Of a DNA stretch of 7,258 nt, positions 1-6,382 are shown piece by piece. A model generated the notes under the pieces. That model ran no database searches. It was not told where the DNA came from and was given only the letters and a program-made list of their open reading frames with translations. Within the stretch, counting starts at the first letter, position 1, and each line of letters opens with the position of its first letter. This stretch comes from Gammaproteobacteria bacterium (GTDB lineage: Bacteria; Pseudomonadota; Gammaproteobacteria; GRL18), in assembly GCA_027076245.1 (NCBI GenBank), contig JALTKC010000087.1, positions 1 through 7,258 of the forward strand, given 5' to 3'. The position numbers and the translations under genes were made by a program.

Positions 1-639
1 CTGCTGACCCTGGATAATCAGGAAGCCTCCATCATAGTCGGTCAGAATGTACCCTTTCTAACCGGTACCCAGCAGTCCCAGGATGGCCTGGCCAATCCTT
101 TTCAGACCATTGAGCGTCAGGATGTGGGTTTAACCCTCAAAGTGACTCCCCGGCTAAACCGGGGCAGCACCATTATTATGGATATTTATCAGGAGGTATC
201 CAATGTTGAGCCCAAAATACAGAATGTGGCAGCGGTGGATCTGGTGACCAAAAAACGGGCGATTGAAACTACGGTAATGGTAGAAGACGGCGGCATGGTG
301 GTACTGGGCGGCCTGATCCAGGATGATCTGACCAATAATCTGAATAAAGTGCCCATACTGGGTGATATACCGGTAGTTGGTGAGCTGTTCAAGTCATCTA
401 AAGTAGAAACTCAGAAGGCCAATTTAATGGTCTTTATCAAGCCGACTATTTTAAGCAATCCGGTTCTGGCCAATGAAATGGCCATGGAAAAATACCAGTT
501 TGTACGTTCCAAACAAACCGATATGCAGGACAGAGGTGTGCGGCTTCTGGACAAAGAAGATATTCCTGTCATGCCGGCATACAGCCCGTCGGACGGCAGC
601 CAGATTCAGCTGCCCAATCCTTTTGGTCACCAGGAATAG
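1..639 (+). CDS. gspD: GspD, T2SS outer-membrane secretin (C-terminal part, 5' end outside window)
   Basis: Frame 1 is open from the first base to the TAG at 637-639, giving the last 212 residues of a protein that starts upstream; full secretins of this family are about 650-700 residues. It forms the multimeric outer-membrane channel through which folded exoproteins leave. Visible secretin hallmarks, in window residue numbers, are VPFLTG (17-22), the strand GLTLKVTPRLN (43-53), the central-gate segment VLGGLI (101-106), and the signature KVPILGDIPVVGELF (116-130), followed by MVFIKPTI at the end of the barrel. Residues from about 160 to the end resemble the C-terminal S region, which in some species binds a pilotin; no pilotin gene is in this window. 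An ATG-less start at 124 that a gene finder might choose would discard conserved secretin sequence, so the gene should be called as partial from base 1. gspE begins five to eight bases downstream. Confidence 0.97.
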   Translation: MLTLDNQEASIIVGQNVPFLTGTQQSQDGLANPFQTIERQDVGLTLKVTPRLNRGSTIIMDIYQEVSNVEPKIQNVAAVDLVTKKRAIETTVMVEDGGMVVLGGLIQDDLTNNLNKVPILGDIPVVGELFKSSKVETQKANLMVFIKPTILSNPVLANEMAMEKYQFVRSKQTDMQDRGVRLLDKEDIPVMPAYSPSDGSQIQLPNPFGHQE

Positions 640-644
640 TTATT

Positions 645-2159
645 GTGATGGACTCTGCTTTACAGTTCTCATTTGCCTATGCCAAACGTCAGGGGGTGCT
701 GGCTGATGATCACGATTTTTCTGATAATGGCCGCTCTGACAATGAAGAAGGGGCGGAACAACAGATTATCTACTGCCGTAAAGATGTGGAGCTCTTAACT
801 CTGGGTGAGCTAAGGCGCCAGTCGCAACAGCCTCTGTTGTTCAGGGTGGTGGATGATGAGGACTTTGAAACCCGGCTGCGCTCCAGTTATGGACAGCAGG
901 ACAAACAGGCCATAAAAAATATTGATCTGGGCGATGATGTGGATCTGCTCAGTGTGGCTCAGCAACTGGCTGAACCGGAAGACCTGCTGGAAAGTGAAGA
1001 TGATGCGCCCATTATCCGGCTGATCAATGCCATTCTGGCTGAAGCCATTAAGGAAAATGCCTCGGATATCCATATAGAGCCGTATGAACAACGTCTGGTG
1101 GTTCGTCTGAGAATTGACGGTATTTTAAGAGAAGTGATCCAGCCGCCCAGAGAACTGTCTAATCTGCTGGTATCCCGGATCAAAGTTATGGCACAGCTGG
1201 ATATTGCAGAAAAGCGTATTCCCCAGGATGGCCGAATTTCTCTGAAACTGGCTGGTAAGGCCATTGATGTACGGGTTTCAACTCTGCCTACCGGGGTTGG
1301 AGAACGGGTCGTGCTGCGTCTGCTGGATAATCAGGCCGGACGATTGCATCTGGATAATATGGGCATGGACCCGGCCATTCAGGCGCATATCAGGGAACTG
1401 GTGGCCCGGCCGCACGGGTTTTTTCTGGTAACAGGACCTACCGGTTCAGGCAAAACCACCAGTCTGTATGCCATTTTAAATGAGCTGAATAACGGCCGGC
1501 GCAATATTATTACTGTTGAAGATCCCATTGAATACTATCTGGAAGGTATTGGCCAGACTCAGGTCAATACCCGGGTGGATCTGACTTTTTCCCGCGGGTT
1601 GCGGGCTATTTTGCGACAGGACCCCGATGTCGTTATGGTGGGGGAAATCCGTGACGGGGAAACCGCGGATATTGCGGTACAGGCCAGTCTGACCGGACAC
1701 ATGGTGTTATCTACTCTGCACACCAATACGGCAATTGCCTCCATAACCCGTCTCAGAGATATGGGGGTTGAGTCTTTTTTACTGGCCTCCAGTCTGGTGG
1801 CTATACTGGCTCAGCGGCTGGTCAGAGTATTATGTTCGGAATGTAAAACACCCTATACCGCTTCTGAAACAGAGAAAGCGAAACTGGGTATTGCCCCGGA
1901 GGAAACGGTCCAGTTCTATCAGGCGCAGGGCTGTGCACACTGTAATCATCAGGGTTATAAGGGACGAACTGGTATCTATGAATTATTAAAAATCGATCAC
2001 ACCATCAGTTCCATGATCCATGATGACGCCTCAGAGCAGGAGATAGAAGCCCATGCCAGAAAAACCATGCCGTCAATACTGGAAGACGGAGTGCGTCTGA
2101 TCCGCAGCGGTATAACCACTTCGGATGAGGTGTTCAGGGTTATCAGGCAGTCTGATTAG
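645..2159 (+). CDS. gspE: GspE, T2SS assembly ATPase
   Basis: Cytoplasmic secretion ATPase of about 504 residues, the usual family length, which powers pseudopilus assembly. In order: an N-terminal GspL-binding region (residues 1-100, with the typical opening FAYAKRQGVL); an N2 domain beginning near APIIRLINAIL (121-131) and containing DIHIEP (141-146); Walker A GPTGSGKTT (264-272); Walker B region DPDVVMVGEIRD (326-337); and the His box TGHMVLSTLHTN (350-361). A zinc-binding pair of CxxC motifs at C397/C400 and C430/C433 is characteristic of T2SS GspE and of some PilB proteins. All catalytic elements are intact. The start is ambiguous: GTG at 645 and ATG at 648 are adjacent and in frame. AGGA at 632-635 lies 9 bases from GTG and 12 from ATG, and the conserved N-terminus cannot separate them. 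Numbers here count from GTG. Confidence 0.97.
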   Translation: MMDSALQFSFAYAKRQGVLADDHDFSDNGRSDNEEGAEQQIIYCRKDVELLTLGELRRQSQQPLLFRVVDDEDFETRLRSSYGQQDKQAIKNIDLGDDVDLLSVAQQLAEPEDLLESEDDAPIIRLINAILAEAIKENASDIHIEPYEQRLVVRLRIDGILREVIQPPRELSNLLVSRIKVMAQLDIAEKRIPQDGRISLKLAGKAIDVRVSTLPTGVGERVVLRLLDNQAGRLHLDNMGMDPAIQAHIRELVARPHGFFLVTGPTGSGKTTSLYAILNELNNGRRNIITVEDPIEYYLEGIGQTQVNTRVDLTFSRGLRAILRQDPDVVMVGEIRDGETADIAVQASLTGHMVLSTLHTNTAIASITRLRDMGVESFLLASSLVAILAQRLVRVLCSECKTPYTASETEKAKLGIAPEETVQFYQAQGCAHCNHQGYKGRTGIYELLKIDHTISSMIHDDASEQEIEAHARKTMPSILEDGVRLIRSGITTSDEVFRVIRQSD

Positions 2160-2163
2160 GTAC

Positions 2164-2169
2164 AGGTGG
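2164..2169 (+). promoter_or_regulatory. Ribosome binding site of gspF
   Basis: AGGTGG sits four bases before the GTG at 2174. It supports that GTG as the gspF start; the encoded N-terminus also matches the usual GspF opening. Confidence 0.65.
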
Positions 2170-2173
2170 TTTA

Positions 2174-3394
2174 GTGTCAGCTTTTGAATACAGTGCTTTA
2201 AATCAGCAGGGTAAAACCGAAACAGGGGTTCTGGAGGCGGATTCAGAGCGGCAGGTCAGTCAGAAACTAAAGGAGCAGTCATTAATCCCGCTGCAGATCA
2301 CGGAAGTACAGCGTTTTAATTCATCACAACAGGCCGCCAGACGCTGGTTTCAGCCGGGTATTTCCAGAGTCCAGCTGACTATATTAACCCGGCAGCTGGC
2401 TACCATGATCCGTTCCGGCAGTCCGCTGGAGAGCGCTCTGACGGCAGTTTTGCAGCAGACTCAGAAAGACAGTGTCAAAACCATTCTTACTGCCATTCGG
2501 GCCAGGGTCAGAGAAGGTTATACGCTGGCAGCGGCTATGGATGAGTTTCCGGGAGTCTTTCCGAAATTATACCGGGCAACCATTGCCGCCGGGGAGCAAA
2601 GCGGTAAACTGGATTATGTTCTGGGCCGTCTGGCCGACCACGTGGAACAAAGCCAGGCATTGCGCAGTAAAATCCTGCTGGCACTGGTCTATCCGGTTGT
2701 TCTGACTCTGGTGGCACTGCTGGTGACCATTGTTCTGTTAACCTATGTAGTACCTAAAGTGGTGCAGGTTTTTGAAAATATTGATCAGGTGCTGCCGGGA
2801 ATAACCCTGTTTTTAATAGCGGTCAGTGACTTTCTGCAGAGTTACGGCCTGTATCTCGGCCTGACTGTTTTCGTTTTAATTACGCTGTTTGGTGCATTAA
2901 ACAGGAACGCGAAATTCAGATTTTCCTGGCATCGGTTTTTATTAAAGGTGCCGGGTATTGCACGTCTGATTAAAGGTATAAATACCGCAGTATTTGCCAG
3001 AACCTTCAGTATATTAATGAGCAGCGGTGTAAATGCTCTGGAAGCCATGAAAATATCATCGACTGTTATGAGTAATGAGGTCATGAAAAAGGCGGTTCAG
3101 GTTGCTGCGGAACGGGTGCGTGAAGGATCGGCCATTAACCATGCTCTGGAACAGACCGGCTGCTTTCCACCCATGACGCTGTATCTGATTGCCAGTGGAG
3201 AAAGCAGCGGTAATCTGGTGGAAATGCTGGAACATGCTGCAGACAGTCAGGACAAAGAGTTTACAACCATTACCAGTGTCATTCTGGGGCTGTTTGAGCC
3301 TCTGCTGATTGTGACTATGGGTGGAGTGGTACTGTTTATTGTGATTGCGATTTTATTACCTATATTTCAACTTAATCAACTTGTCGGAGCCTAA
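2174..3394 (+). CDS. gspF: GspF, T2SS inner-membrane platform protein
   Basis: Polytopic inner-membrane protein of 406 residues, matching the normal GspF/PilC length. It sits at the centre of the platform, where it contacts GspE and GspL and is thought to transmit ATPase motion to pseudopilins. The opening (M)SAFEYSALNQQGK is typical. Two homologous T2SSF helical domains are visible. The first has LTRQLATMIRSGSPLESAL (71-89) and AGEQSGKLDYVL (139-150). The second has FARTFSILMSSGVNALEAM (274-292) and SGESSGNLVEML (341-352). Three hydrophobic membrane segments lie near residues 170-195, 222-242 and 369-399. The start is GTG at 2174, preceded by AGGTGG at 2164-2169. The gap after gspE is 14 bases, the largest in this operon segment. 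Nothing is missing or disrupted. Confidence 0.96.
   Translation: MSAFEYSALNQQGKTETGVLEADSERQVSQKLKEQSLIPLQITEVQRFNSSQQAARRWFQPGISRVQLTILTRQLATMIRSGSPLESALTAVLQQTQKDSVKTILTAIRARVREGYTLAAAMDEFPGVFPKLYRATIAAGEQSGKLDYVLGRLADHVEQSQALRSKILLALVYPVVLTLVALLVTIVLLTYVVPKVVQVFENIDQVLPGITLFLIAVSDFLQSYGLYLGLTVFVLITLFGALNRNAKFRFSWHRFLLKVPGIARLIKGINTAVFARTFSILMSSGVNALEAMKISSTVMSNEVMKKAVQVAAERVREGSAINHALEQTGCFPPMTLYLIASGESSGNLVEMLEHAADSQDKEFTTITSVILGLFEPLLIVTMGGVVLFIVIAILLPIFQLNQLVGA
3385..3388 (+). promoter_or_regulatory. Ribosome binding site of gspG, within the end of gspF
   Basis: GGAG lies seven bases before GTG 3396 and inside the last codons of gspF. It decides the gspG start in favour of GTG 3396 over the TTG at 3345, which would add 17 residues encoded in the gspF overlap to an already long leader. 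Confidence 0.7.
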
Positions 3395-3395
3395 C

Positions 3396-3860
3396 GTGTT
3401 ATTTAAGTATAATGATAAAAAACAATTAAGCCGGAATGTTAACCGGCAGCAGGGTTTTACTTTAATTGAAATTATGATTGTGGTGGTCATTCTTGGCATT
3501 CTTGCTTCTATTGTTGTGCCCAATATTATGGGCAGTCCGGATGAAGCCAGAATTGTTAAGGTAAAACAGGATTTACGGGTTCTTGAAGGGGCCTTAAATC
3601 TCTATAAACTGGATAATTTTACTTACCCCTCAACGGATCAGGGGCTGGAAGCGCTGGTGAAAAAACCAGTGGGACAGCCGGAAGCAAAAAACTGGAAAAA
3701 AAATGGTTATATTAAAAAGCTGCCTAAAGATCCATGGGGTAATGATTACCTGTATCTGAGTCCGGGCAGTCATGGGGAGTTTGATCTGTTCAGCTATGGT
3801 TCGGATGGACGCAAGGGCGGTACCGGTTCGGCTGCGGATATTGGCAACTGGGAACTGTAG
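3396..3860 (+). CDS. gspG: GspG, major pseudopilin of the T2SS
   Basis: A prepilin of 154 residues whose mature form (134 residues) would be the main building block of the periplasmic pseudopilus. The type III (class III) signal ends at G20, and cleavage should occur between G20 and F21 in QQG-FTLIE. Glu25 is the invariant mature Glu5 inside the hydrophobic helix that runs to about residue 42. After it come the canonical GspG segments PNIMGSPDEA (42-51), LYKLDNFTYPSTDQGLEALV (69-88) and DPWGNDYLY (112-120). The C-terminal loop FSYGSDGRKGGTG...DIGNW matches the conserved calcium-binding loop of GspG. The only standard start that fits is GTG at 3396, one base after the gspF stop, with GGAG at 3385-3388. 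An upstream in-frame TTG at 3345 would lie inside gspF. The 20-residue leader is longer than the 6-8 residues common in this family. Confidence 0.96.
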   Translation: MLFKYNDKKQLSRNVNRQQGFTLIEIMIVVVILGILASIVVPNIMGSPDEARIVKVKQDLRVLEGALNLYKLDNFTYPSTDQGLEALVKKPVGQPEAKNWKKNGYIKKLPKDPWGNDYLYLSPGSHGEFDLFSYGSDGRKGGTGSAADIGNWEL

Positions 3861-3863
3861 CCT

Positions 3864-3866
3864 ATT
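3864..3866 (+). other. Non-canonical ATT initiation codon of gspH
   Basis: ATT lies three bases after the gspG TAG (3858-3860), in the same frame. A weak purine-rich stretch, GGGAA at 3850-3854, precedes it by nine bases. Every other codon from 3861 to the prepilin glycine at 3891 (cct, aac, aga, gca, tcc, gga, aaa, aca, gcg) is not a known start. AUU starts are rare but established in bacteria, as in E. coli infC and pcnB. Coupling to termination of gspG translation would plausibly help initiation here. Confidence 0.65.
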
Positions 3867-4370
3867 AACAGAGCATCCGGAAAAACAGCGGGTTTCAGCC
3901 TTATTGAGCTGCTTATTGTGGTGCTGATTATTGGTATCATCAGCAGCATATCCGTATTGTATATTGATACCACCCATGAACGCTTAAAGTCTGAAGTACA
4001 GAAGCTGTCTCAGATGATTAAGGCAGCAGGAGAGCAGGCGGTTATATCCGGTAAACCCATGGCTATGACCTTTGAGTCGTCTGAATATTATTTTAATCAG
4101 TGGAATGGTACAAAGTGGCAGAGAATTCATTCCAGACCCTTTAGAACACAGCCGCTTGAGGCTAATATCAGGCTGGATTTTAAACGAGAGAATAATTCAG
4201 AACCGGACTCCGGTTTATACAACAGGGTTTATTTTCTTCCAACCGGTGAAACAGAAACATTTTCTGTGTTAATGAGTTCTTTTGATATGACTAATAAAAG
4301 AGACATAGAAACTTATCAGATAAATGTTTCCTTTATGGGGGAACTGACTGTTAAGCAGGTTAATCGTTAA
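3864..4370 (+). CDS. gspH: GspH, minor pseudopilin, apparent ATT start
   Basis: Minor pseudopilin of the tip complex, about 168 residues if started at ATT 3864. The prepilin site G-FSLIE is encoded at 3891-3908 (G10/F11), with Glu15 as mature Glu5, followed by the hydrophobic stretch LLIVVLIIGIISSIS. The C-terminal part contains YNRVYFLPTGETETFSVLM, which fits the GspH beta-sheet domain (family consensus P-x-G-x-x-x-x-F). Upstream the frame closes at 3858-3860, which is the gspG stop itself. The codons between that stop and the cleavage site include no ATG, GTG, TTG or CTG. ATT at 3864 is the sole near-cognate start and gives a sensible ten-residue leader INRASGKTAG with two basic residues. 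A call beginning at GTG 3918 would lose the cleavage site and part of the helix. Identity as GspH rests on the motif and on its position between gspG and gspI. The exact start is inferred, and a sequence error or an ATG-to-ATT mutation is possible. Confidence 0.88.
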   Translation: MNRASGKTAGFSLIELLIVVLIIGIISSISVLYIDTTHERLKSEVQKLSQMIKAAGEQAVISGKPMAMTFESSEYYFNQWNGTKWQRIHSRPFRTQPLEANIRLDFKRENNSEPDSGLYNRVYFLPTGETETFSVLMSSFDMTNKRDIETYQINVSFMGELTVKQVNR

Positions 4371-4796
4371 ATGTCAGCTTCCGTTATGTTCAGAGCCGGA
4401 ATGCCTGTCTTAAAACAGCAGAGAGGTTTTACCTTAATTGAAATAGTCATTGCATTACTGGTTATCAGTATTGCCCTGGCTGCTGTTATCAGCACAACAA
4501 CTAATACGGTCGATGGCGGAGCCCATATACGCAATAAAACCATTGCTCTATGGGTAGCACAGAATTATATCAATGATATTGTCATTCATAAAAAATGGCC
4601 GGATACGGGTGAAGCAAAAGAAGCAGTGACTATGAATAACAGGGCGTGGCTGGTACGTACAGATATTACAGCGACAGCCAATACGAATATGCGTAGAATG
4701 GATGTCAGGGTTTTTTTTAATTCCAGAGATACAGAGCCACTGGTATCTCTGACGGCCTATATAAACCATTTGCCTCAAATACCTCCGCGTTTATGA
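4371..4796 (+). CDS. gspI: GspI, minor pseudopilin
   Basis: Minor pseudopilin of 141 residues that nucleates the GspI-J-K tip complex in characterised systems. Prepilin cleavage is expected between G19 and F20 in QQRG-FTLIE. Glu24 is mature Glu5, and the hydrophobic helix runs to about residue 41. The segment WVAQNYINDI (61-70) matches the family pattern A-x-N-x-hydrophobic that follows the helix. RAWLVRTDIT (91-100) and MDVRVFF (110-116) fit the C-terminal strands. The ATG at 4371 directly abuts the gspH stop (4368-4370), with AGG at 4357-4359. In-frame ATGs at 4386 and 4401 are alternatives. The 4401 start would give a nine-residue leader MPVLKQQRG, closer to typical family length, but no good ribosome binding site precedes it. 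The last four bases overlap gspJ. Confidence 0.94.
   Translation: MSASVMFRAGMPVLKQQRGFTLIEIVIALLVISIALAAVISTTTNTVDGGAHIRNKTIALWVAQNYINDIVIHKKWPDTGEAKEAVTMNNRAWLVRTDITATANTNMRRMDVRVFFNSRDTEPLVSLTAYINHLPQIPPRL
4793..4796 (+). promoter_or_regulatory. ATGA stop-start overlap coupling gspI to gspJ
   Basis: The gspJ ATG (4793-4795) overlaps the gspI TGA (4794-4796). The bases just upstream (a run containing cctccgcg) are pyrimidine-rich and show no Shine-Dalgarno sequence. Reinitiation by the ribosome that terminates gspI is therefore the likely mode of gspJ translation, which would keep the two tip subunits in balance. Confidence 0.7.
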
Positions 4797-5401
4797 CAAA
4801 AAACAGGCCAGTTGCTATAAAAACCTATAAGGGCTTTACCCTGCTGGAACTCATGGTTGCCATTGGTATTTTTGCAGTCGTGTCTTTACTTGCTATGGGA
4901 GGGATGAGTCATGTAATGACCATGCAGAAGGAGTCTCAGGCACGCCTTGATGAGCTGAACCGTCTGCAGATGTTTTTTCAGGTGTTTGACCGGGAAATCT
5001 CTCATCTGGTCAACCGGCCTGTCAGGGGTGAATACGGCCTGCAGCTGGCGGCATTAAGCAGTACCACCAGTGATGCTCTGGATGGTATTGAGTTTACTCA
5101 TCAGGGACGAATGATACCGGGGCAGAGCTACTCACTGCAAAGAGTGGCTTATTATATTGAGGCTGATAAATTAAATAAAAAAATCTGGCCGGTACTGGAC
5201 AGAGCTGAAGATACACCGTCATATCAGCAGACCGTACTGGATGATGTTACAGAATTTAAAATCCGTTATTTAATAGCAACGACACCCGGACAGTTTGAAT
5301 GGCAGGAAAGTGTCTATGACAGCAGCCAGTTAAGAGGCATAAGAATTGATATAAACTGGCATAATAATAATGTCTATCGAATTTTTCCGGTAGGTAGGTA
5401 A
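4793..5401 (+). CDS. gspJ: GspJ, minor pseudopilin
   Basis: Minor pseudopilin of 202 residues, a normal GspJ length, and a partner of GspI and GspK in the pseudopilus tip. Cleavage is expected between G14 and F15 in YKG-FTLLE, with Glu19 as mature Glu5. The hydrophobic helix MVAIGIFAVVSLLAMGG follows. Family-specific segments are NRPVRGEYG (74-82), LQRVAYYIEADKL (115-127) and KIWPVLDRA (130-138), the last being a strong GspJ marker. The ATG overlaps the gspI stop as ATGA at 4793-4796, and I see no clear Shine-Dalgarno sequence just upstream, so translation probably depends on ribosomes finishing gspI. It ends three bases before gspK. No disruption is visible. Confidence 0.95.
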   Translation: MTKNRPVAIKTYKGFTLLELMVAIGIFAVVSLLAMGGMSHVMTMQKESQARLDELNRLQMFFQVFDREISHLVNRPVRGEYGLQLAALSSTTSDALDGIEFTHQGRMIPGQSYSLQRVAYYIEADKLNKKIWPVLDRAEDTPSYQQTVLDDVTEFKIRYLIATTPGQFEWQESVYDSSQLRGIRIDINWHNNNVYRIFPVGR

Positions 5402-5404
5402 ATT

Positions 5405-6382
5405 ATGTCTGAAAAAATAACATATCATACAATACAACCTCGTGCTTTAAATACTCAGCAGGGTGTTGCTCTGTTAATGGCCATTATTGTCGTGGCCTTT
5501 GTGGTTATTATCAGTATTAATATGCTTACTCAGAGTCAGTTACAGATACACCAGCTCACGAACATTTATAATAAGGAGCAGACCCGGCAATATCTTATGG
5601 CGGCAGAACGCTGGGCTGTCAGCGTTCTGGCTGAGGATTTTAAAACGGAACTAAAAAATGCACAGCATTTTGATGGTTTTCAGGATGCCTGGAATACACC
5701 CCTGGAGAATATGGACAAGATATCAGTCAGCGCATCCATATCAGATCTGCAGGGCCGTTTAAATCTCAACAACCTGTTTTACAGAGGGCAGGTTCAAACT
5801 CAATGGCTGAATGTGTACCGGGACTTGTTAACGCTGTTAAAACTGCCCCGTTCACTGGCAGACAGTCTGCAGGACTGGATGGACCGGGATAATACTGCCT
5901 CCGGAAGCCAGGGAGCGGAAGATGAATACTATCTGTCACTGAAGCCGCCTTATCGGGCGGCTAATGCTCATCTGGTTCAGCTGGCAGAACTTAAAAAGAT
6001 CAGAGGTTATACGGATAAAATAATCAGTACCCTGAAACCTTATGTCTATGTTGTCAATGATATGACTGCCGTTAATATCAATACGGCAGATAAAATAGTG
6101 CTGCAGGCCGCTATGCCGGATGTCAGTCAAAAAGAAATTTTACGAATTGCTCAACAGCAGAAAACCCGAACTTATCAGTCTATAGAAGCGTTTATGAATC
6201 AGGACAGTTTAAAAAATACCCGTATAGATAAAAACCTGATCAGTGTCTCATCCCATTATTTTAAAGTGAATGGTCATGCCCGAATTAATAATTATCCAAT
6301 GCGTTTGTCCAGCCTGATAAAAAGAGACATACAGGGAGAGACCACTATTATTTATCGAATGGAAAGTCCGGTTTATGAGTAA
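5405..6382 (+). CDS. gspK: GspK, atypical minor pseudopilin (tip cap)
   Basis: Large minor pseudopilin of 325 residues, expected to cap the pseudopilus tip. The leader MSEKITYHTIQPRALNTQQG (20 residues) precedes cleavage before V21. Position 5 of the mature protein is Met25 instead of Glu, as is usual for GspK, and the hydrophobic helix extends to about residue 40. Family landmarks are SDLQGRLNLNNL (113-124), DWMDRD (157-162), GAEDEYYLSLKPPYRAAN (170-187), AELKKIRGY (194-202) and the helix-hairpin-helix-like NINTADKIVLQAAMP (224-238). The Asp/Glu-rich 157-177 segment corresponds to the alpha domain, where calcium ligands lie in the known GspK structure. AGG at 5396-5398 gives a six-base spacing to the ATG. 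The last eight bases overlap gspL. Confidence 0.96.
   Translation: MSEKITYHTIQPRALNTQQGVALLMAIIVVAFVVIISINMLTQSQLQIHQLTNIYNKEQTRQYLMAAERWAVSVLAEDFKTELKNAQHFDGFQDAWNTPLENMDKISVSASISDLQGRLNLNNLFYRGQVQTQWLNVYRDLLTLLKLPRSLADSLQDWMDRDNTASGSQGAEDEYYLSLKPPYRAANAHLVQLAELKKIRGYTDKIISTLKPYVYVVNDMTAVNINTADKIVLQAAMPDVSQKEILRIAQQQKTRTYQSIEAFMNQDSLKNTRIDKNLISVSSHYFKVNGHARINNYPMRLSSLIKRDIQGETTIIYRMESPVYE
6361..6366 (+). promoter_or_regulatory. Ribosome binding site of gspL, within the end of gspK
   Basis: GGAAAG lies eight bases before ATG 6375. Together with the eight-base overlap with gspK (atgagtaa, 6375-6382) it supports this start and suggests coupled translation of gspK and gspL. Confidence 0.6.

Noticed and set aside
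959..1264. Antisense open frames over gspE, and others at 189-392, 1476-1700, 2842-3084, 3630-3977 and 4548-4778
   Set aside because: They lie opposite well-conserved T2SS genes, have no recognisable domains and no convincing ribosome binding sites. They are codon-bias shadows.
3345..3395. Upstream TTG start extending gspG by 17 codons
   Set aside because: It would overlap the last codons of gspF, lengthen an already long prepilin leader and lacks a better ribosome binding site. GTG 3396 with GGAG at 3385-3388 is better supported.
3408..3413. Perfect TATAAT hexamer, possible internal promoter for gspG
   Set aside because: No -35-like hexamer sits at 16-18 bases upstream, and it lies inside the gspG leader, downstream of the start codon. 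Chance occurrence in A+T-rich sequence is more likely.
3696..3703. Run of eight A in gspG, and a similar run of eight T at 4711-4718 in gspI, as possible phase-variation tracts
   Set aside because: Both encode conserved-looking residues in the correct frame (Trp-Lys-Lys-Asn and Val-Phe-Phe-Asn). Runs of eight are expected by chance at this base composition, and nothing suggests switching.
3918..4370. gspH called from GTG 3918
   Set aside because: This start removes the prepilin cleavage site and Glu5 encoded at 3891-3908, which are clearly present in frame just upstream.
5465..5479. Missing Glu5 in the GspK helix (Met instead) as a defect
   Set aside because: Lack of Glu at mature position 5 is normal for GspK and fits its role as tip cap.
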